A DNA stretch of 64,000 bases from Phyllobacterium calauticae. Its GTDB lineage: Bacteria > Pseudomonadota > Alphaproteobacteria > Rhizobiales > Rhizobiaceae. The position numbers were made by a program, and so were the translations under genes. The notes under the pieces were generated by a model, which saw nothing but the letters and a program-made list of their open reading frames with translations, was not told the DNA's origin and did no database searches. Positions 20,150 through 29,300 of this stretch are shown one piece after another. Location of the stretch: positions 434,001 to 498,000 of the forward strand of contig NZ_JAGENB010000002.1 of NCBI RefSeq assembly GCF_019991125.1, in the 5' to 3' direction. How positions within the stretch are numbered: the stretch's first letter is position 1; every line of letters begins with the position of its first letter.

Positions 20150-21907
20150 TTATGCCGATAAGGGCTCCTCCGGCTTCGGTTTGTCGAGATCGAGAATATG
20201 CGCGACAATCCCCCGGGCAATTTCCCGCTCGCCCATGATCACTGCGTCGGCACCCAGATCCTGCAAATGCTGGACCTCGGCGTCCGAATGCGCGCGCGCC
20301 AGGATGCTGATGGCCGGGTTGGCGGCACGCGCCTTGACGACGATCTGCCCGGCTTCGAAGGCATTCGGAATGGCGATGATCAGCTGCCGGGCTTCGGCAA
20401 GGTTAGCCGCGGCCAGCACATCGCCATTGGCGGCATTGCCGACGATGGTTTCCACATCGTCATCGCGCAGCTTTGCCACGGTCTTGTCGGCATCTTCGAT
20501 CACCAGAAACGGCTTGCCGACTTCCTTCAGCGCATCGCCCACCAGACTGCCGACACGGCCGTAACCGATCAGCACCGCGTGGTTGGTGAGGGTGGTCGGC
20601 TGCAGTTCTTCCACGTCGGGTTCTTCGACGACCGTCGTCTCGGGGCTGGCTTCCGTTGCCGAGGCGGAGCGTTTTTCCAGCCACGGTTTCAGATATCCCA
20701 CCCCGGCAAAGACAACCGGATTGAGCAGGATCGACAGGATGGCGCCGCCGAGAATGAGATCGCGCCCTTCCTGCGGCAGCATGCCGAGCCCGACACCCAG
20801 CTCCGCCAGAATGAACGAGAATTCGCCGATCTGCGCCAGACTGGCCGAAATGATCAGGGCGGTCCCGGTGGGATAACCGAACGCCAGCACGATGAAGAAG
20901 GCTGCCAGCGACTTGCCCACCACGATGATCGCAAGCGTTGCCAGAAGCGGCAGCGGATCGTTGATAATGGTCATCGGGTCGAACAGCATGCCGACGGAGA
21001 CGAAGAACAGCACGGCGAAAGCATCGCGCAGCGGCAGGGATTCCTCTGCCGCCCGGTGGCTGAGTTCGGATTCGCTCATGATCATGCCGGCGAAGAAGGC
21101 GCCGAGCGCCAGCGATACGCCGAACAGTTTCGACGCGCCGAAAGCCACACCAAGCGCAATGGCCAGCACGGCGAGCCGGAACAGTTCGCGCGAACCGGTA
21201 TGGGCAATGGCATGCAGTGTCCACGGGATGACACGGCGGCCGACGATCAGCATCACGGCGACGAAGGCGGCAACCTTGCCGAGCGTCAGCCCGATGATGC
21301 CGCCGATGCCGAGATTGAAATAGGCGACGATGGGGTCGCTGGCGATATGGGCAGCGGCCTCGACCGCCGGGTTCTTGCCGTTGACGGCATCGGCAATGGC
21401 TGGCAGCAGCACCAGTGCCAGAACCATGGCCAGGTCTTCGACGATCAGCCAGCCGACGGCGATGCGCCCGCGTTCCGTCTCGATCAGGCGGCGCTCCTGC
21501 ATGGCGCGCAAAAGCACGACGGTACTGGCAACGGACAAAGCGAGACCGAAGACAAATCCCGCCTGCATGCTCCAGCCAAGAATCCAGGCAAGTCCGGCGC
21601 CGAGCAGGGTTGCCACGACGATCTGGACGATTGCACCGGGAATGGCGATGGCCCGGACCGACAGCAGATCCTTCAGGGAGAAATGCAGCCCGACGCCGAA
21701 CATCAGCAGAATGACGCCGATCTCGGCAAGCTCGGCCGCCAGTTCCTGGTCGGCGACAAAACCGGGTGTATGGGAGCCGGCAAGGACACCGGCAAGCAGG
21801 TAACCGACAAGGGGAGGAACGCGCAGACGGTTGGCAATCGCACCGAAGATGAAGGCCACCACAAGGCCCACAACGATTGTCGCAATCAGCGGCGTTTCAT
21901 GAGGCAT
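20150..21907 (-). CDS. CPA2 family cation:proton antiporter with TrkA-N domain (YbaL/KefB type)
   Basis: 585 residues. Residues 1-390 form a Na+/H+ exchanger domain with about 12 spans, including PPLVGYLLAGVLAGSHTPGFV and the LIVEDLAM segment with the transport acids. Residues about 425-560 hold a cytoplasmic TrkA-N domain starting NHAVLIGYGRVGSLVGDAL (NAD-binding GxGxxG). Such proteins exchange K+ for H+ under nucleotide or thiol control; YbaL is the closest named type. It precedes the UPF0104 gene by 54 bp, perhaps as an operon. Confidence 0.9.
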   Translation of the reverse strand: MPHETPLIATIVVGLVVAFIFGAIANRLRVPPLVGYLLAGVLAGSHTPGFVADQELAAELAEIGVILLMFGVGLHFSLKDLLSVRAIAIPGAIVQIVVATLLGAGLAWILGWSMQAGFVFGLALSVASTVVLLRAMQERRLIETERGRIAVGWLIVEDLAMVLALVLLPAIADAVNGKNPAVEAAAHIASDPIVAYFNLGIGGIIGLTLGKVAAFVAVMLIVGRRVIPWTLHAIAHTGSRELFRLAVLAIALGVAFGASKLFGVSLALGAFFAGMIMSESELSHRAAEESLPLRDAFAVLFFVSVGMLFDPMTIINDPLPLLATLAIIVVGKSLAAFFIVLAFGYPTGTALIISASLAQIGEFSFILAELGVGLGMLPQEGRDLILGGAILSILLNPVVFAGVGYLKPWLEKRSASATEASPETTVVEEPDVEELQPTTLTNHAVLIGYGRVGSLVGDALKEVGKPFLVIEDADKTVAKLRDDDVETIVGNAANGDVLAAANLAEARQLIIAIPNAFEAGQIVVKARAANPAISILARAHSDAEVQHLQDLGADAVIMGEREIARGIVAHILDLDKPKPEEPLSA

Positions 21908-22094
21908 ATGTCGGTGTCTCCCCCTGGGTCGTGATGAAAAATAATAGAGTCAATCTGTCTGCAGCCAATGACTGCCTCAGTATTGCGTACACATGATGTC
22001 TTGCAAACAACTTTTGTCGTTCTGCGGCGCATGAAATGCAATTTTTTTCATACGCCGCAGATATTTAGCTTGGAGAGCTCAGATCAGGCTCCGC
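21908..22094. other. Intergenic gap upstream of the antiporter gene
   Basis: 187 bp between the antiporter start and the secDF stop. A+T-rich patches (about 21940-22070) fit an antiporter promoter. No small gene or clear terminator for secDF is visible. Confidence 0.4.
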
Positions 22095-24629
22095 TCAGCT
22101 CTTCACGGCCGGTGTCTCGCTCGATCCGATGCGGTGCTGGTGGTTCTTTTCCCACCATGTTCCCAGGAGCAGCAGGATCGGGGCCGCGATGAAGATCGAC
22201 GAACTCGTGGCGATCACGACACCGAAAAGCATCGGCAGCGCGAAGTTTTCCACGGCCTTGCCACCCCAGATTGCCATGGGCAGCATGGCAAGGAAGATGG
22301 TGACGGAGGTGTAGATACAACGGGCCAGCGTCTGGTTGATACTCATGTCGATGATCTGGCGCAGCGGCATCTTCTTGTGAATGCGCAGGTTCTCGCGCAT
22401 GCGGTCATAGACCACCACCTTGTCGTTGACGGAGTAGCCGATCATCGTCAGAAGCGCGGCGATGGCGGTGAGGTTGAAATCCAGCCCCATCAGGGCGAAG
22501 AAGCCGACCGTCTTCGTCGTGTCGAGAATGAGCGTCGCAATCGCGCCGAGGGCAAAGTGCCACTCGAACCGCCACCAGATATAGAGCAGCATGGCGATAC
22601 TGGCGAGGATGACCGCCAGGACACCCGAGCGCGCCAGTTCCTGGCTGACCTTCGGTCCGACGACTTCCGAGCTTTCGATCTTCACGCCGGCATCGAGCTG
22701 TTCGACCGCGGCCTTGACCTTGGTCACGGCAGCCGTCTGGGCCTCTTCGCCGCCATCCTGGCGCTGGACGCGGATCAGGACCTGATTATCGCCGCCGGCC
22801 TGCTGCAGCACGACCTCTCCGAGGCCGAGTGCTTCCAGCGAGCTGCGCATGGTGGCGAGATCGGCGGGTTTCGACGTGGTGACGGCAACCTGGATGCCGC
22901 CCTTGAAGTCGATGCCGTAGTTGAGGCCGGGATGGATGAACAGGATCACCGAGGCGATCGACAGGAAGATCGAGACGCCGATACCGAAGAAGCGGGCGTT
23001 CATGAAGGAGATTTTCGTGGTCTCCGGAACCAGCTTGACCACGTGCTCGATGTGGATGGTCTTCATCTTGCGGCGGCGGACGATGGCCGTCATGACGATG
23101 CGCACGACGGTCACGGCGGTGAACATGGAAATCAGCGTGCCGATGACCATGGTGACAGCGAAGCCGCGGATCGGGCCGGTGCCGAACAGGAACAGCAAGA
23201 GCGTGGAAATCAGGTGCGTGACGTTCGCATCGACGATGGTGGCGTAGGCGTGCTTGAAGCCGCGGTCGACGGCGGCCATGGCGCCGATGCCTTTGCGGGC
23301 TTCTTCACGGATACGCTCGTTGATGAGAATGTTCGCATCCACCGCAAAGCCGATGCCAAGGATGATGGCTGCGATGCCGGGCAGAGTGAGCGTGGCGCCA
23401 ATAAGGCTGAGGACACCGAATGTCAGGATGACGTTGAGCGCCAGCGCCAGATTGGCAATGAAGCCCCACGTGCCATAGAGCACGAAGATGAAGCCGACGA
23501 CGAGGGCGAAGCCGACAAGACCGGTCAGGATGCCCATCTTGATGACGTCGCCGCCGAGATCAGGACCGACCGTGCGTTCTTCGATGACCGTCAATGGCGC
23601 GGGCAGGGCACCGGCGCGCAGCAGGGCGGCGGTTGTCACCGTATCCTGCACCGTGAAATTGCCGGTGATCTGGCCGGAACCGCCGGTGATCGGCACCTGA
23701 ATGACGGGCGCGGTCAGCACCTTGCCGTCGAGAACGATGGCGAAGGGACGGCCGACATTCTGGCTGGTGATTTCGGCAAACTGACGCGCACCGACATTGT
23801 CGAAGCGGAACGAGATGATCGGCTGGTTGGTCTGCGGGTCGAAGGCGGCGCGGGCGTCGGTCAGGCGTTCGCCGCTGAGCGCAACGCGGTCCTCGACGGG
23901 ATAGGTCTGGCCGGGATTCTTGGCATCCGGCAGGATGGAAATGCCGGGCGGCGGCGTATCGCCGAAATTGCGGTCGGCGACCATGTGGAACGTCATCTTC
24001 GCCGTGCTGCCGAGCAGTGCGCGCAGCTGGGACGGGTCCTGCAGGCCGGGAAGCTGGACGACGATACGGTCGGAACCGACGCGCTGGATCGAGGGTTCGG
24101 CCACGCCGACCTGATCGACGCGGCGGCGGACGATTTCAAGGCTCTGCTGCAGGGCGTTGTCGAGCCTGTCCTTCATGCCGGCGTCCGTCAGGGTGAGACG
24201 GATCGTGTTATCGGCTGAGGTGATGTCGATATCGCTGACCGGGGCGGCAAAGCCGACCTGCGCAACCTGGGCGGTCAGTTCCTTCAGAACCGTCACGGCG
24301 CGGTCGCGCTGTGCCTGGTCGGCAATGGTCACGATGACGGAATCACCGGCGATGCGGACCGACTGCGCCTGGATGCGTTCGGTGCGCAGCTTGTTGCGCG
24401 CATCGTCCAGCATGGCGCGGACGCGGTCCTTCTTCAGGGCTGCGGCGTCCACTTCGAGAACGAGATAGGAACCGCCGCGAAGATCGAGACCAAGCGAAAT
24501 CTGCTTTTTGGGCAGCCAGTTGGGCAAGGCATCGAGCTGTGCCTTGGTGAAAATATTGGGCAGTGCGAGGATGATGCCCGCAATAATGATGAAAATATAG
24601 GTTCCAAGAACCCATTTCGAAGTGCGCAT
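22095..24629 (-). CDS. secDF: Fused protein translocase subunit SecDF
   Basis: 844 residues, SecD joined to SecF, as in many rhizobia. The SecD half begins with one membrane span, then QISLGLDLRGGSYLVLEVD, a large periplasmic domain and the RAGALPAPL signature. The SecF half starts near residue 540 and includes GIDFKGGIQVAVTT and the second set of six spans. It uses the proton-motive force to pull secreted proteins through SecYEG. No yajC lies directly upstream. Confidence 0.95.
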   Translation of the reverse strand: MRTSKWVLGTYIFIIIAGIILALPNIFTKAQLDALPNWLPKKQISLGLDLRGGSYLVLEVDAAALKKDRVRAMLDDARNKLRTERIQAQSVRIAGDSVIVTIADQAQRDRAVTVLKELTAQVAQVGFAAPVSDIDITSADNTIRLTLTDAGMKDRLDNALQQSLEIVRRRVDQVGVAEPSIQRVGSDRIVVQLPGLQDPSQLRALLGSTAKMTFHMVADRNFGDTPPPGISILPDAKNPGQTYPVEDRVALSGERLTDARAAFDPQTNQPIISFRFDNVGARQFAEITSQNVGRPFAIVLDGKVLTAPVIQVPITGGSGQITGNFTVQDTVTTAALLRAGALPAPLTVIEERTVGPDLGGDVIKMGILTGLVGFALVVGFIFVLYGTWGFIANLALALNVILTFGVLSLIGATLTLPGIAAIILGIGFAVDANILINERIREEARKGIGAMAAVDRGFKHAYATIVDANVTHLISTLLLFLFGTGPIRGFAVTMVIGTLISMFTAVTVVRIVMTAIVRRRKMKTIHIEHVVKLVPETTKISFMNARFFGIGVSIFLSIASVILFIHPGLNYGIDFKGGIQVAVTTSKPADLATMRSSLEALGLGEVVLQQAGGDNQVLIRVQRQDGGEEAQTAAVTKVKAAVEQLDAGVKIESSEVVGPKVSQELARSGVLAVILASIAMLLYIWWRFEWHFALGAIATLILDTTKTVGFFALMGLDFNLTAIAALLTMIGYSVNDKVVVYDRMRENLRIHKKMPLRQIIDMSINQTLARCIYTSVTIFLAMLPMAIWGGKAVENFALPMLFGVVIATSSSIFIAAPILLLLGTWWEKNHQHRIGSSETPAVKS

Positions 24630-24738
24630 ATCAGTGTTCCGTCATGAATTGCGGCGAGGCTGCCGGGAAATGGTCGCGTTTGTTCCGGGCGGCTGCCGAT
24701 GGTGTTGCGTTGGAACCGTTGCCAAGCAACGGATTGCC

Positions 24739-25155
24739 TCAGGCAAGCGCGGCGGGGGGAGCCCGGGCGCTGAAAACGCTGATCCGGTCAAGCGCCAGGC
24801 TTGAACCGGTTTCGGAGGGAGTGGCTGGCTGTGCGCCGGCCAGAATCAGGGAAATCCTGTCCGGAACGATGCCGTCATGGGAATTCGTATCCGCGCGCAC
24901 GCCGCTCTTGATTTTCAGGTGCAGGGCTTCGAGCGCAGCGATACGCATGGAATTCTGCACGGGGGCGGAGCGATTGTCGCTCTCATGGGCGAGGCGGGCA
25001 TCGTCGCGCACCGGTGCGCTGGCCCGGTTGTTGCGCAGGTCCGTTTCGGGAGCGGCGATATAGACGGCCCCCAGGGTGGCAATGAGCCAGAAGATAGAAA
25101 TCAGCAGCGGAGCGGATCCACGCCTTTCTGATTTGCCATTTCTGTTCAAGCCCAT
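24739..25155 (-). CDS. Hypothetical single-pass membrane protein
   Basis: 138 residues from ATG at 25155 (CTGGAAACGCAT upstream). The basic N-terminus NRNGKSERRGSAP precedes one membrane helix, LLISIFWLIATLGAVYIA. A soluble tail with no known domain follows. It ends in PPAALA, 109 bp before secDF on the same strand. Coding is only moderately supported by start site, membrane helix and position. Confidence 0.45.
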   Translation of the reverse strand: MGLNRNGKSERRGSAPLLISIFWLIATLGAVYIAAPETDLRNNRASAPVRDDARLAHESDNRSAPVQNSMRIAALEALHLKIKSGVRADTNSHDGIVPDRISLILAGAQPATPSETGSSLALDRISVFSARAPPAALA

Positions 25156-25389
25156 ATGCGTTTCCAGCAGTTCCCGTTCGCGGTCTGTCAGACCCCGTTG
25201 CGACTCTATTTATGAAGTCCGGCAAGCCGAGTCACTTAAAATCGTCGTGTGCCCGGCCTCATGGACAAAAAAACCGTCGTTTTTGTGAAGCGCAGGCCCT
25301 TTCATGCCCCCTGTGCAGGAAACGGGTGGTTGATCGGCTATCATTGCGGTCTCCTGTGCAGGAATTTCTGCGTGAGTAAGGATGCTGCA

Positions 25390-26088
25390 ATGCCAGACAT
25401 GAGCCCGATCGATTGGACCGCCGCACAAACGGAGATGGAGGCTTTCGGCTGCACCATCCTGCGCAATGTCCTGTCGCGCGCCGAATGCACGGCGCTGGCG
25501 GATAGCTATCCCGACGATATGATTTTCCGCAAGCGCATCGTCATGGCGCGGCACGGCTTCGGGCAGGGGGAGTACAAGTATTTCTCCTATCCGCTCCCCG
25601 AAATTGTCCATGGGTTGCGTGAAGCGCTCTATCCGCCGCTGGCCCGCATCGCCAACCGTTGGAACGAGCAGATGGGCATCGATATCCGCTATCCCGATGC
25701 GCATCAGGCATTCATCGAGCGTTGCCACGGTGCCGGGCAGGACCGGCCGACGCCGCTGCTGCTGGAATATGGCGCGGGCGATTACAACTGCCTGCATCAG
25801 GATATTTACGGCGTTCACGTGTTCCCGCTGCAGGTGGCGTTTCTGCTGAAAGAGCCCGGAGCGGATTTCACCGGCGGCGAATTCGTGTTGACCGAACAGC
25901 GTCCGCGCATGCAGTCGCGGGCGGAGGTGGTGCCGCTGCGGCAGGGCGACGGCGTGGTCTTTCCGGTCAGCCAGCGCCCCGTCAAGGGATCGCGCGGCTA
26001 TTACCGGGTCAACATGCGCCATGGCGTCAGCCGCGTGCGCAGCGGCCAGCGCCATACACTCGGGATTATCTTTCACGATTCCAAGTAG
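25390..26088 (+). CDS. 2-oxoglutarate/Fe(II) oxygenase (prolyl-hydroxylase-like)
   Basis: 232 residues from ATG at 25390 (TAAGGATG upstream; a GTG at 25372 would add six residues). The iron triad is visible. His and Asp lie in LHQDIYGVHVFP. The distal His lies in the SRVRSGQRHTLGIIFHDS region, with an Arg for 2-oxoglutarate. GGEFVLTEQRPR is typical of P4Hc-type enzymes. The target is unknown. It precedes puuD by 59 bp, and an oxidative role beside purine breakdown is possible. Confidence 0.85.
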   Translation: MPDMSPIDWTAAQTEMEAFGCTILRNVLSRAECTALADSYPDDMIFRKRIVMARHGFGQGEYKYFSYPLPEIVHGLREALYPPLARIANRWNEQMGIDIRYPDAHQAFIERCHGAGQDRPTPLLLEYGAGDYNCLHQDIYGVHVFPLQVAFLLKEPGADFTGGEFVLTEQRPRMQSRAEVVPLRQGDGVVFPVSQRPVKGSRGYYRVNMRHGVSRVRSGQRHTLGIIFHDSK

Positions 26089-26147
26089 TTCATCACCTTG
26101 CATCGGGCCGCGAACACACGCATTGTGATGCTTTGCATGAGGCCCCG

Positions 26148-27377
26148 ATGGATTACCTTATTTTCTGGGAATGGCTCAGCTTTGCCGCCCGCTGGTTGCA
26201 TGTGATCACTGCAATCGCCTGGATCGGCTCATCCTTCTATTTCATCGCGCTCGATCTGGGGCTGCGCCGCCATCAGGGCCTGCCGCAGGGGGTGAACGGC
26301 GAGGAATGGCAGGTGCATGGCGGCGGCTTCTATCACATCCAGAAATACATGGTCGCGCCGCCGCACATGCCGGAACATCTGATCTGGTTCAAATGGGAGT
26401 CCTATGCCACATGGCTCTCCGGCTTCGCGCTTCTGTGCATCGTCTATTATGCCGGTGCGGACCTTTATCTCATCGACCGCAACGTTCTTGACGTCTCGAC
26501 GCCGGTGGCGATCCTCATTTCGCTCGCGTCCATCGGCCTTGGCTGGCTGATCTACGATCTCCTGTGCAAGTCGCCGCTGGCGAACAATGACACGGCGCTG
26601 ATGCTCATTCTCTATGCGGTCATCGTCGTCATGGCGTGGGGCTATACGCATCTGTTCACCGGGCGCGCCGCCTTCCTGCATCTTGGCGCATTCACCGCCA
26701 CGATCATGTCCGGCAATGTGTTCCTTCTGATCATTCCGAACCAGAAGAAGGTCGTTGCCGATCTGATCGCCGGCAAGACGCCCGATCCGAAGCTCGGCAA
26801 ACAGGCCAAGCAGCGCTCGACCCACAACAACTACCTGACGCTGCCCGTCATTTTCCTGATGCTGTCCAACCATTATCCGCTGGCAAGCTCGACGGAATTC
26901 AACTGGGTCATCGCCGCGCTGATTTTCATCATCGGCGTGCTCATCCGCCACTATTTCAACTCGAAACATGCCGGAACCGGCAATCCGCACTGGACGTGGC
27001 TGGCCTCGGTCGTGCTGTTCATCGTCATCATCTGGCTGTCGACCGTGCCGAAGGTGCTGCAGGGACCGGAAAAAGTCTCAAGCGCCGCTGCGCCCTTTCT
27101 CGCCGCGCAGAACTTTCAGGAGGTGCGCGACACTGTCATGGGACGCTGTTCCATGTGCCATGCGGCGGAGCCGTCCTTTGAGGGGATCATGCACGCGCCC
27201 AAGGGAATTCGCCTCGATACCGACGAACTGATTGCGACTCATGCCAGCCAGGTCTATCTGTTCGCCGGTGCCAGCCACGCCATGCCACCGGGAAACCTGA
27301 CGCAGATGACAGATGCCGAGCGGTCCCGGATCGTGGCGTGGTATCGTTCTGCGGTATCGGGAAAATCCACGCAATGA
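26148..27377 (+). CDS. puuD: Urate hydroxylase PuuD with C-terminal cytochrome c
   Basis: 409 residues. The N-terminal two thirds is a membrane domain of about eight spans with WLHVITAIAWIGSSFYFIALD and HMPEHLIWFKWESYATW. The C-terminus is a c-type cytochrome with CSMCH (Cys at about 334) and a distal Met in HAMPPGNLTQM. PuuD oxidises urate to 5-hydroxyisourate while passing electrons to the respiratory chain. Its TGA overlaps the ATG of guanine deaminase, which links guanine, xanthine and urate breakdown. Confidence 0.93.
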   Translation: MDYLIFWEWLSFAARWLHVITAIAWIGSSFYFIALDLGLRRHQGLPQGVNGEEWQVHGGGFYHIQKYMVAPPHMPEHLIWFKWESYATWLSGFALLCIVYYAGADLYLIDRNVLDVSTPVAILISLASIGLGWLIYDLLCKSPLANNDTALMLILYAVIVVMAWGYTHLFTGRAAFLHLGAFTATIMSGNVFLLIIPNQKKVVADLIAGKTPDPKLGKQAKQRSTHNNYLTLPVIFLMLSNHYPLASSTEFNWVIAALIFIIGVLIRHYFNSKHAGTGNPHWTWLASVVLFIVIIWLSTVPKVLQGPEKVSSAAAPFLAAQNFQEVRDTVMGRCSMCHAAEPSFEGIMHAPKGIRLDTDELIATHASQVYLFAGASHAMPPGNLTQMTDAERSRIVAWYRSAVSGKSTQ

Positions 27378-28690
27378 CCGAACTTCTGTTACGCGGACGT
27401 CTGCTGACGTTTCACGACGAGCCGCTGGCGGGCGACGCCAGCCCGGACGCATTCACCTATATCGAGGATGGCGGACTGCTGATCCGCGACGGCAAGATCC
27501 GGGCCATCGACGATTATGCCCGCCTGCGCGCCGGGGACGGCCGGAATGTCGAAGTCATCGACCATCGCCCGCATTTGATCATGCCGGGCTTCATCGATAC
27601 CCACATCCATTACCCGCAGATGCAGGTTGTCGCCTCCTATGCGGGCGAACTGATGGAATGGCTGAACAAATACACTTTTGTCGAGGAGCAGAAATTCTCC
27701 AATCAGGGCCATCCCGAGCGCATCGCCTCGGCCTTCTTCGATGAACTGATCCGCCACGGCACCACCACGGCCGCCGCCTATTGCACCGTGCACAAGGCGT
27801 CGGTCGAGGCATTTTTCACCGAGGCGGACCGGCGCAACATGCGCATGATCGCGGGCAAGGTGATGATGGACCGCAACGCGCCGCCCGGTCTTCTCGACAC
27901 GGCGCAGTCGGGCTATGAGGACAGCAAGGAACTGATCGGCAAATGGCACGGAACCGGGCGCCAACTCTATGCCATCACGCCGCGCTTTGCACCGACATCG
28001 ACGCCGGAGCAGCTGGAGATGAGCGGGGCGCTGGCCCGCGAGTACCCCGATCTGCACGTGCAGACGCATCTGTGTGAAAACACCGCCGAAATTGCCTTCG
28101 TGGCTGAGCTGTTTCCGTGGAGCCGGGACTACACGCAGGTTTATGAGCATTACGGCCTGCTTGGTCCCAAGACGCTGCTTGGCCATTGCATCCACCTGAC
28201 CGATGCGGAAATTGCCGCCATCGCCAACAGCGGGTCCGTCGCGGTTTTCTGCCCGACCTCGAACCTGTTCATCGGCAGCGGCCTGTTCAATCTGGCGCGC
28301 CTCGAGGCGTCCCGTCCGCCGGTGCGCCATGCCATCGCCACCGATATTGGCGGCGGCACATCCTATTCCATGCTGCGCACGCTGGATGAGGGCTACAAGA
28401 TACTGAACATCCAGGGCCAGCGCTATCATCCCCTGCGCTCATACTATCAGGCGACGCTCGGCAATGCCCGTGCACTGTCGCTGCAGGGCATCATCGGCTC
28501 GTTTGCGCCGGGCGCGGAAGCGGACTGCATTGTGCTCAATGCCCGCTCCACCCCGGCCATGCGCCTGCGCATGGAAACGGTGGAAACGCTCGTCGAAGAG
28601 CTGTTCCTGATGCAGACCATGGGCGACGACCGCACCATTGCGGAAGTCTATATCGCGGGAAAACCGGCGAAGAGCCTGCTCGCATCATAA
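27374..28690 (+). CDS. guaD: Guanine deaminase
   Basis: 438 residues from ATG at 27374 (ATGA overlap with puuD). This amidohydrolase has the Zn ligands in PGFIDTHIHYPQ (HxH), HVQTHLCEN, LLGHCIHLTD and the Asp in ATDIGGGTSYSML. It converts guanine to xanthine, feeding xanthine oxidation and PuuD. Family length and motifs fit bacterial GuaD of the GDEase class. The next gene is on the opposite strand 22 bp later. Confidence 0.94.
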   Translation: MTELLLRGRLLTFHDEPLAGDASPDAFTYIEDGGLLIRDGKIRAIDDYARLRAGDGRNVEVIDHRPHLIMPGFIDTHIHYPQMQVVASYAGELMEWLNKYTFVEEQKFSNQGHPERIASAFFDELIRHGTTTAAAYCTVHKASVEAFFTEADRRNMRMIAGKVMMDRNAPPGLLDTAQSGYEDSKELIGKWHGTGRQLYAITPRFAPTSTPEQLEMSGALAREYPDLHVQTHLCENTAEIAFVAELFPWSRDYTQVYEHYGLLGPKTLLGHCIHLTDAEIAAIANSGSVAVFCPTSNLFIGSGLFNLARLEASRPPVRHAIATDIGGGTSYSMLRTLDEGYKILNIQGQRYHPLRSYYQATLGNARALSLQGIIGSFAPGAEADCIVLNARSTPAMRLRMETVETLVEELFLMQTMGDDRTIAEVYIAGKPAKSLLAS

Positions 28691-28712
28691 CGGGCGGCAA
28701 GCCGGAAACTGC

Positions 28713-29300
28713 TCATTCGACGCGGTAGCCGACTTCCGCCGCCGCATGACCCAGCGTCTGCCAGAACGAACGGGCAAAGGTGCGGAACACGTAGAGGTCG
28801 AAGGTCTCCGCGTCGATCCGCTGGATATTGGCGTGGATATCGTGATGCAGCGTGGCGCGGCCGAAGCCGACGGGAAAACCATGCTCGGAAAAGTCGATGG
28901 CAAACAGCTTCGACAGCACCCATTCCGACCATGGGCCTTTGACGCGGATGGCGCTGCGGCCATGGGTCAGATCGACGATCGTGCCGGTTTCCAGCGGTAT
29001 GGCCTTGCGCAGGCGGTCTTCCAGATCAGCGGACGGGCTCACGACGAAATAACGTCCGGGCGCGAAACCGAAGGCGGATTTTTCGCCCGCACTACGCCCG
29101 GCACCCGGTTTGTCCGGGACATTCAATCCGGTCACATCACCGATGGCGGTCAGGATGGCGGGGATGGTCCCGCGCCATGCGGTCACCTGCACGATGGAAA
29201 CGTCGCTGCGCTCGGTCAGGACAAGGCCGATGCCGCCAGCGGAGTTGCCATGGTCACCGGGAACGAACGTGTGCCCGAGGGGAGATTGTGGTTCAGCCAT
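28713..29300 (-). CDS. soxG: Sarcosine oxidase gamma subunit
   Basis: 195 residues from ATG at 29300, which lies 8 bp inside the soxA 3' end. It shows the SoxG pattern HTFVPGDHGN, then GYRYFV-type GRYFVVSP, LTHGRSAIRVKGP and a C-terminal FARSFWQTLGHAAAEVGY. SoxG is the small GcvT-like subunit of heterotetrameric sarcosine oxidase. It is the last gene of the D-A-G set. Confidence 0.9.
   Translation of the reverse strand: MAEPQSPLGHTFVPGDHGNSAGGIGLVLTERSDVSIVQVTAWRGTIPAILTAIGDVTGLNVPDKPGAGRSAGEKSAFGFAPGRYFVVSPSADLEDRLRKAIPLETGTIVDLTHGRSAIRVKGPWSEWVLSKLFAIDFSEHGFPVGFGRATLHHDIHANIQRIDAETFDLYVFRTFARSFWQTLGHAAAEVGYRVE

Noticed and set aside
20198-21934. 578-codon plus-strand reading frame opposite the antiporter gene
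   Set aside because: Lies entirely antisense to a clear CPA2 gene; its composition is Gln/Asp/His/Arg-rich shadow translation with no domain.
22134-24218. 694-codon plus-strand frame opposite secDF
   Set aside because: Antisense shadow in high-GC DNA; no motifs.
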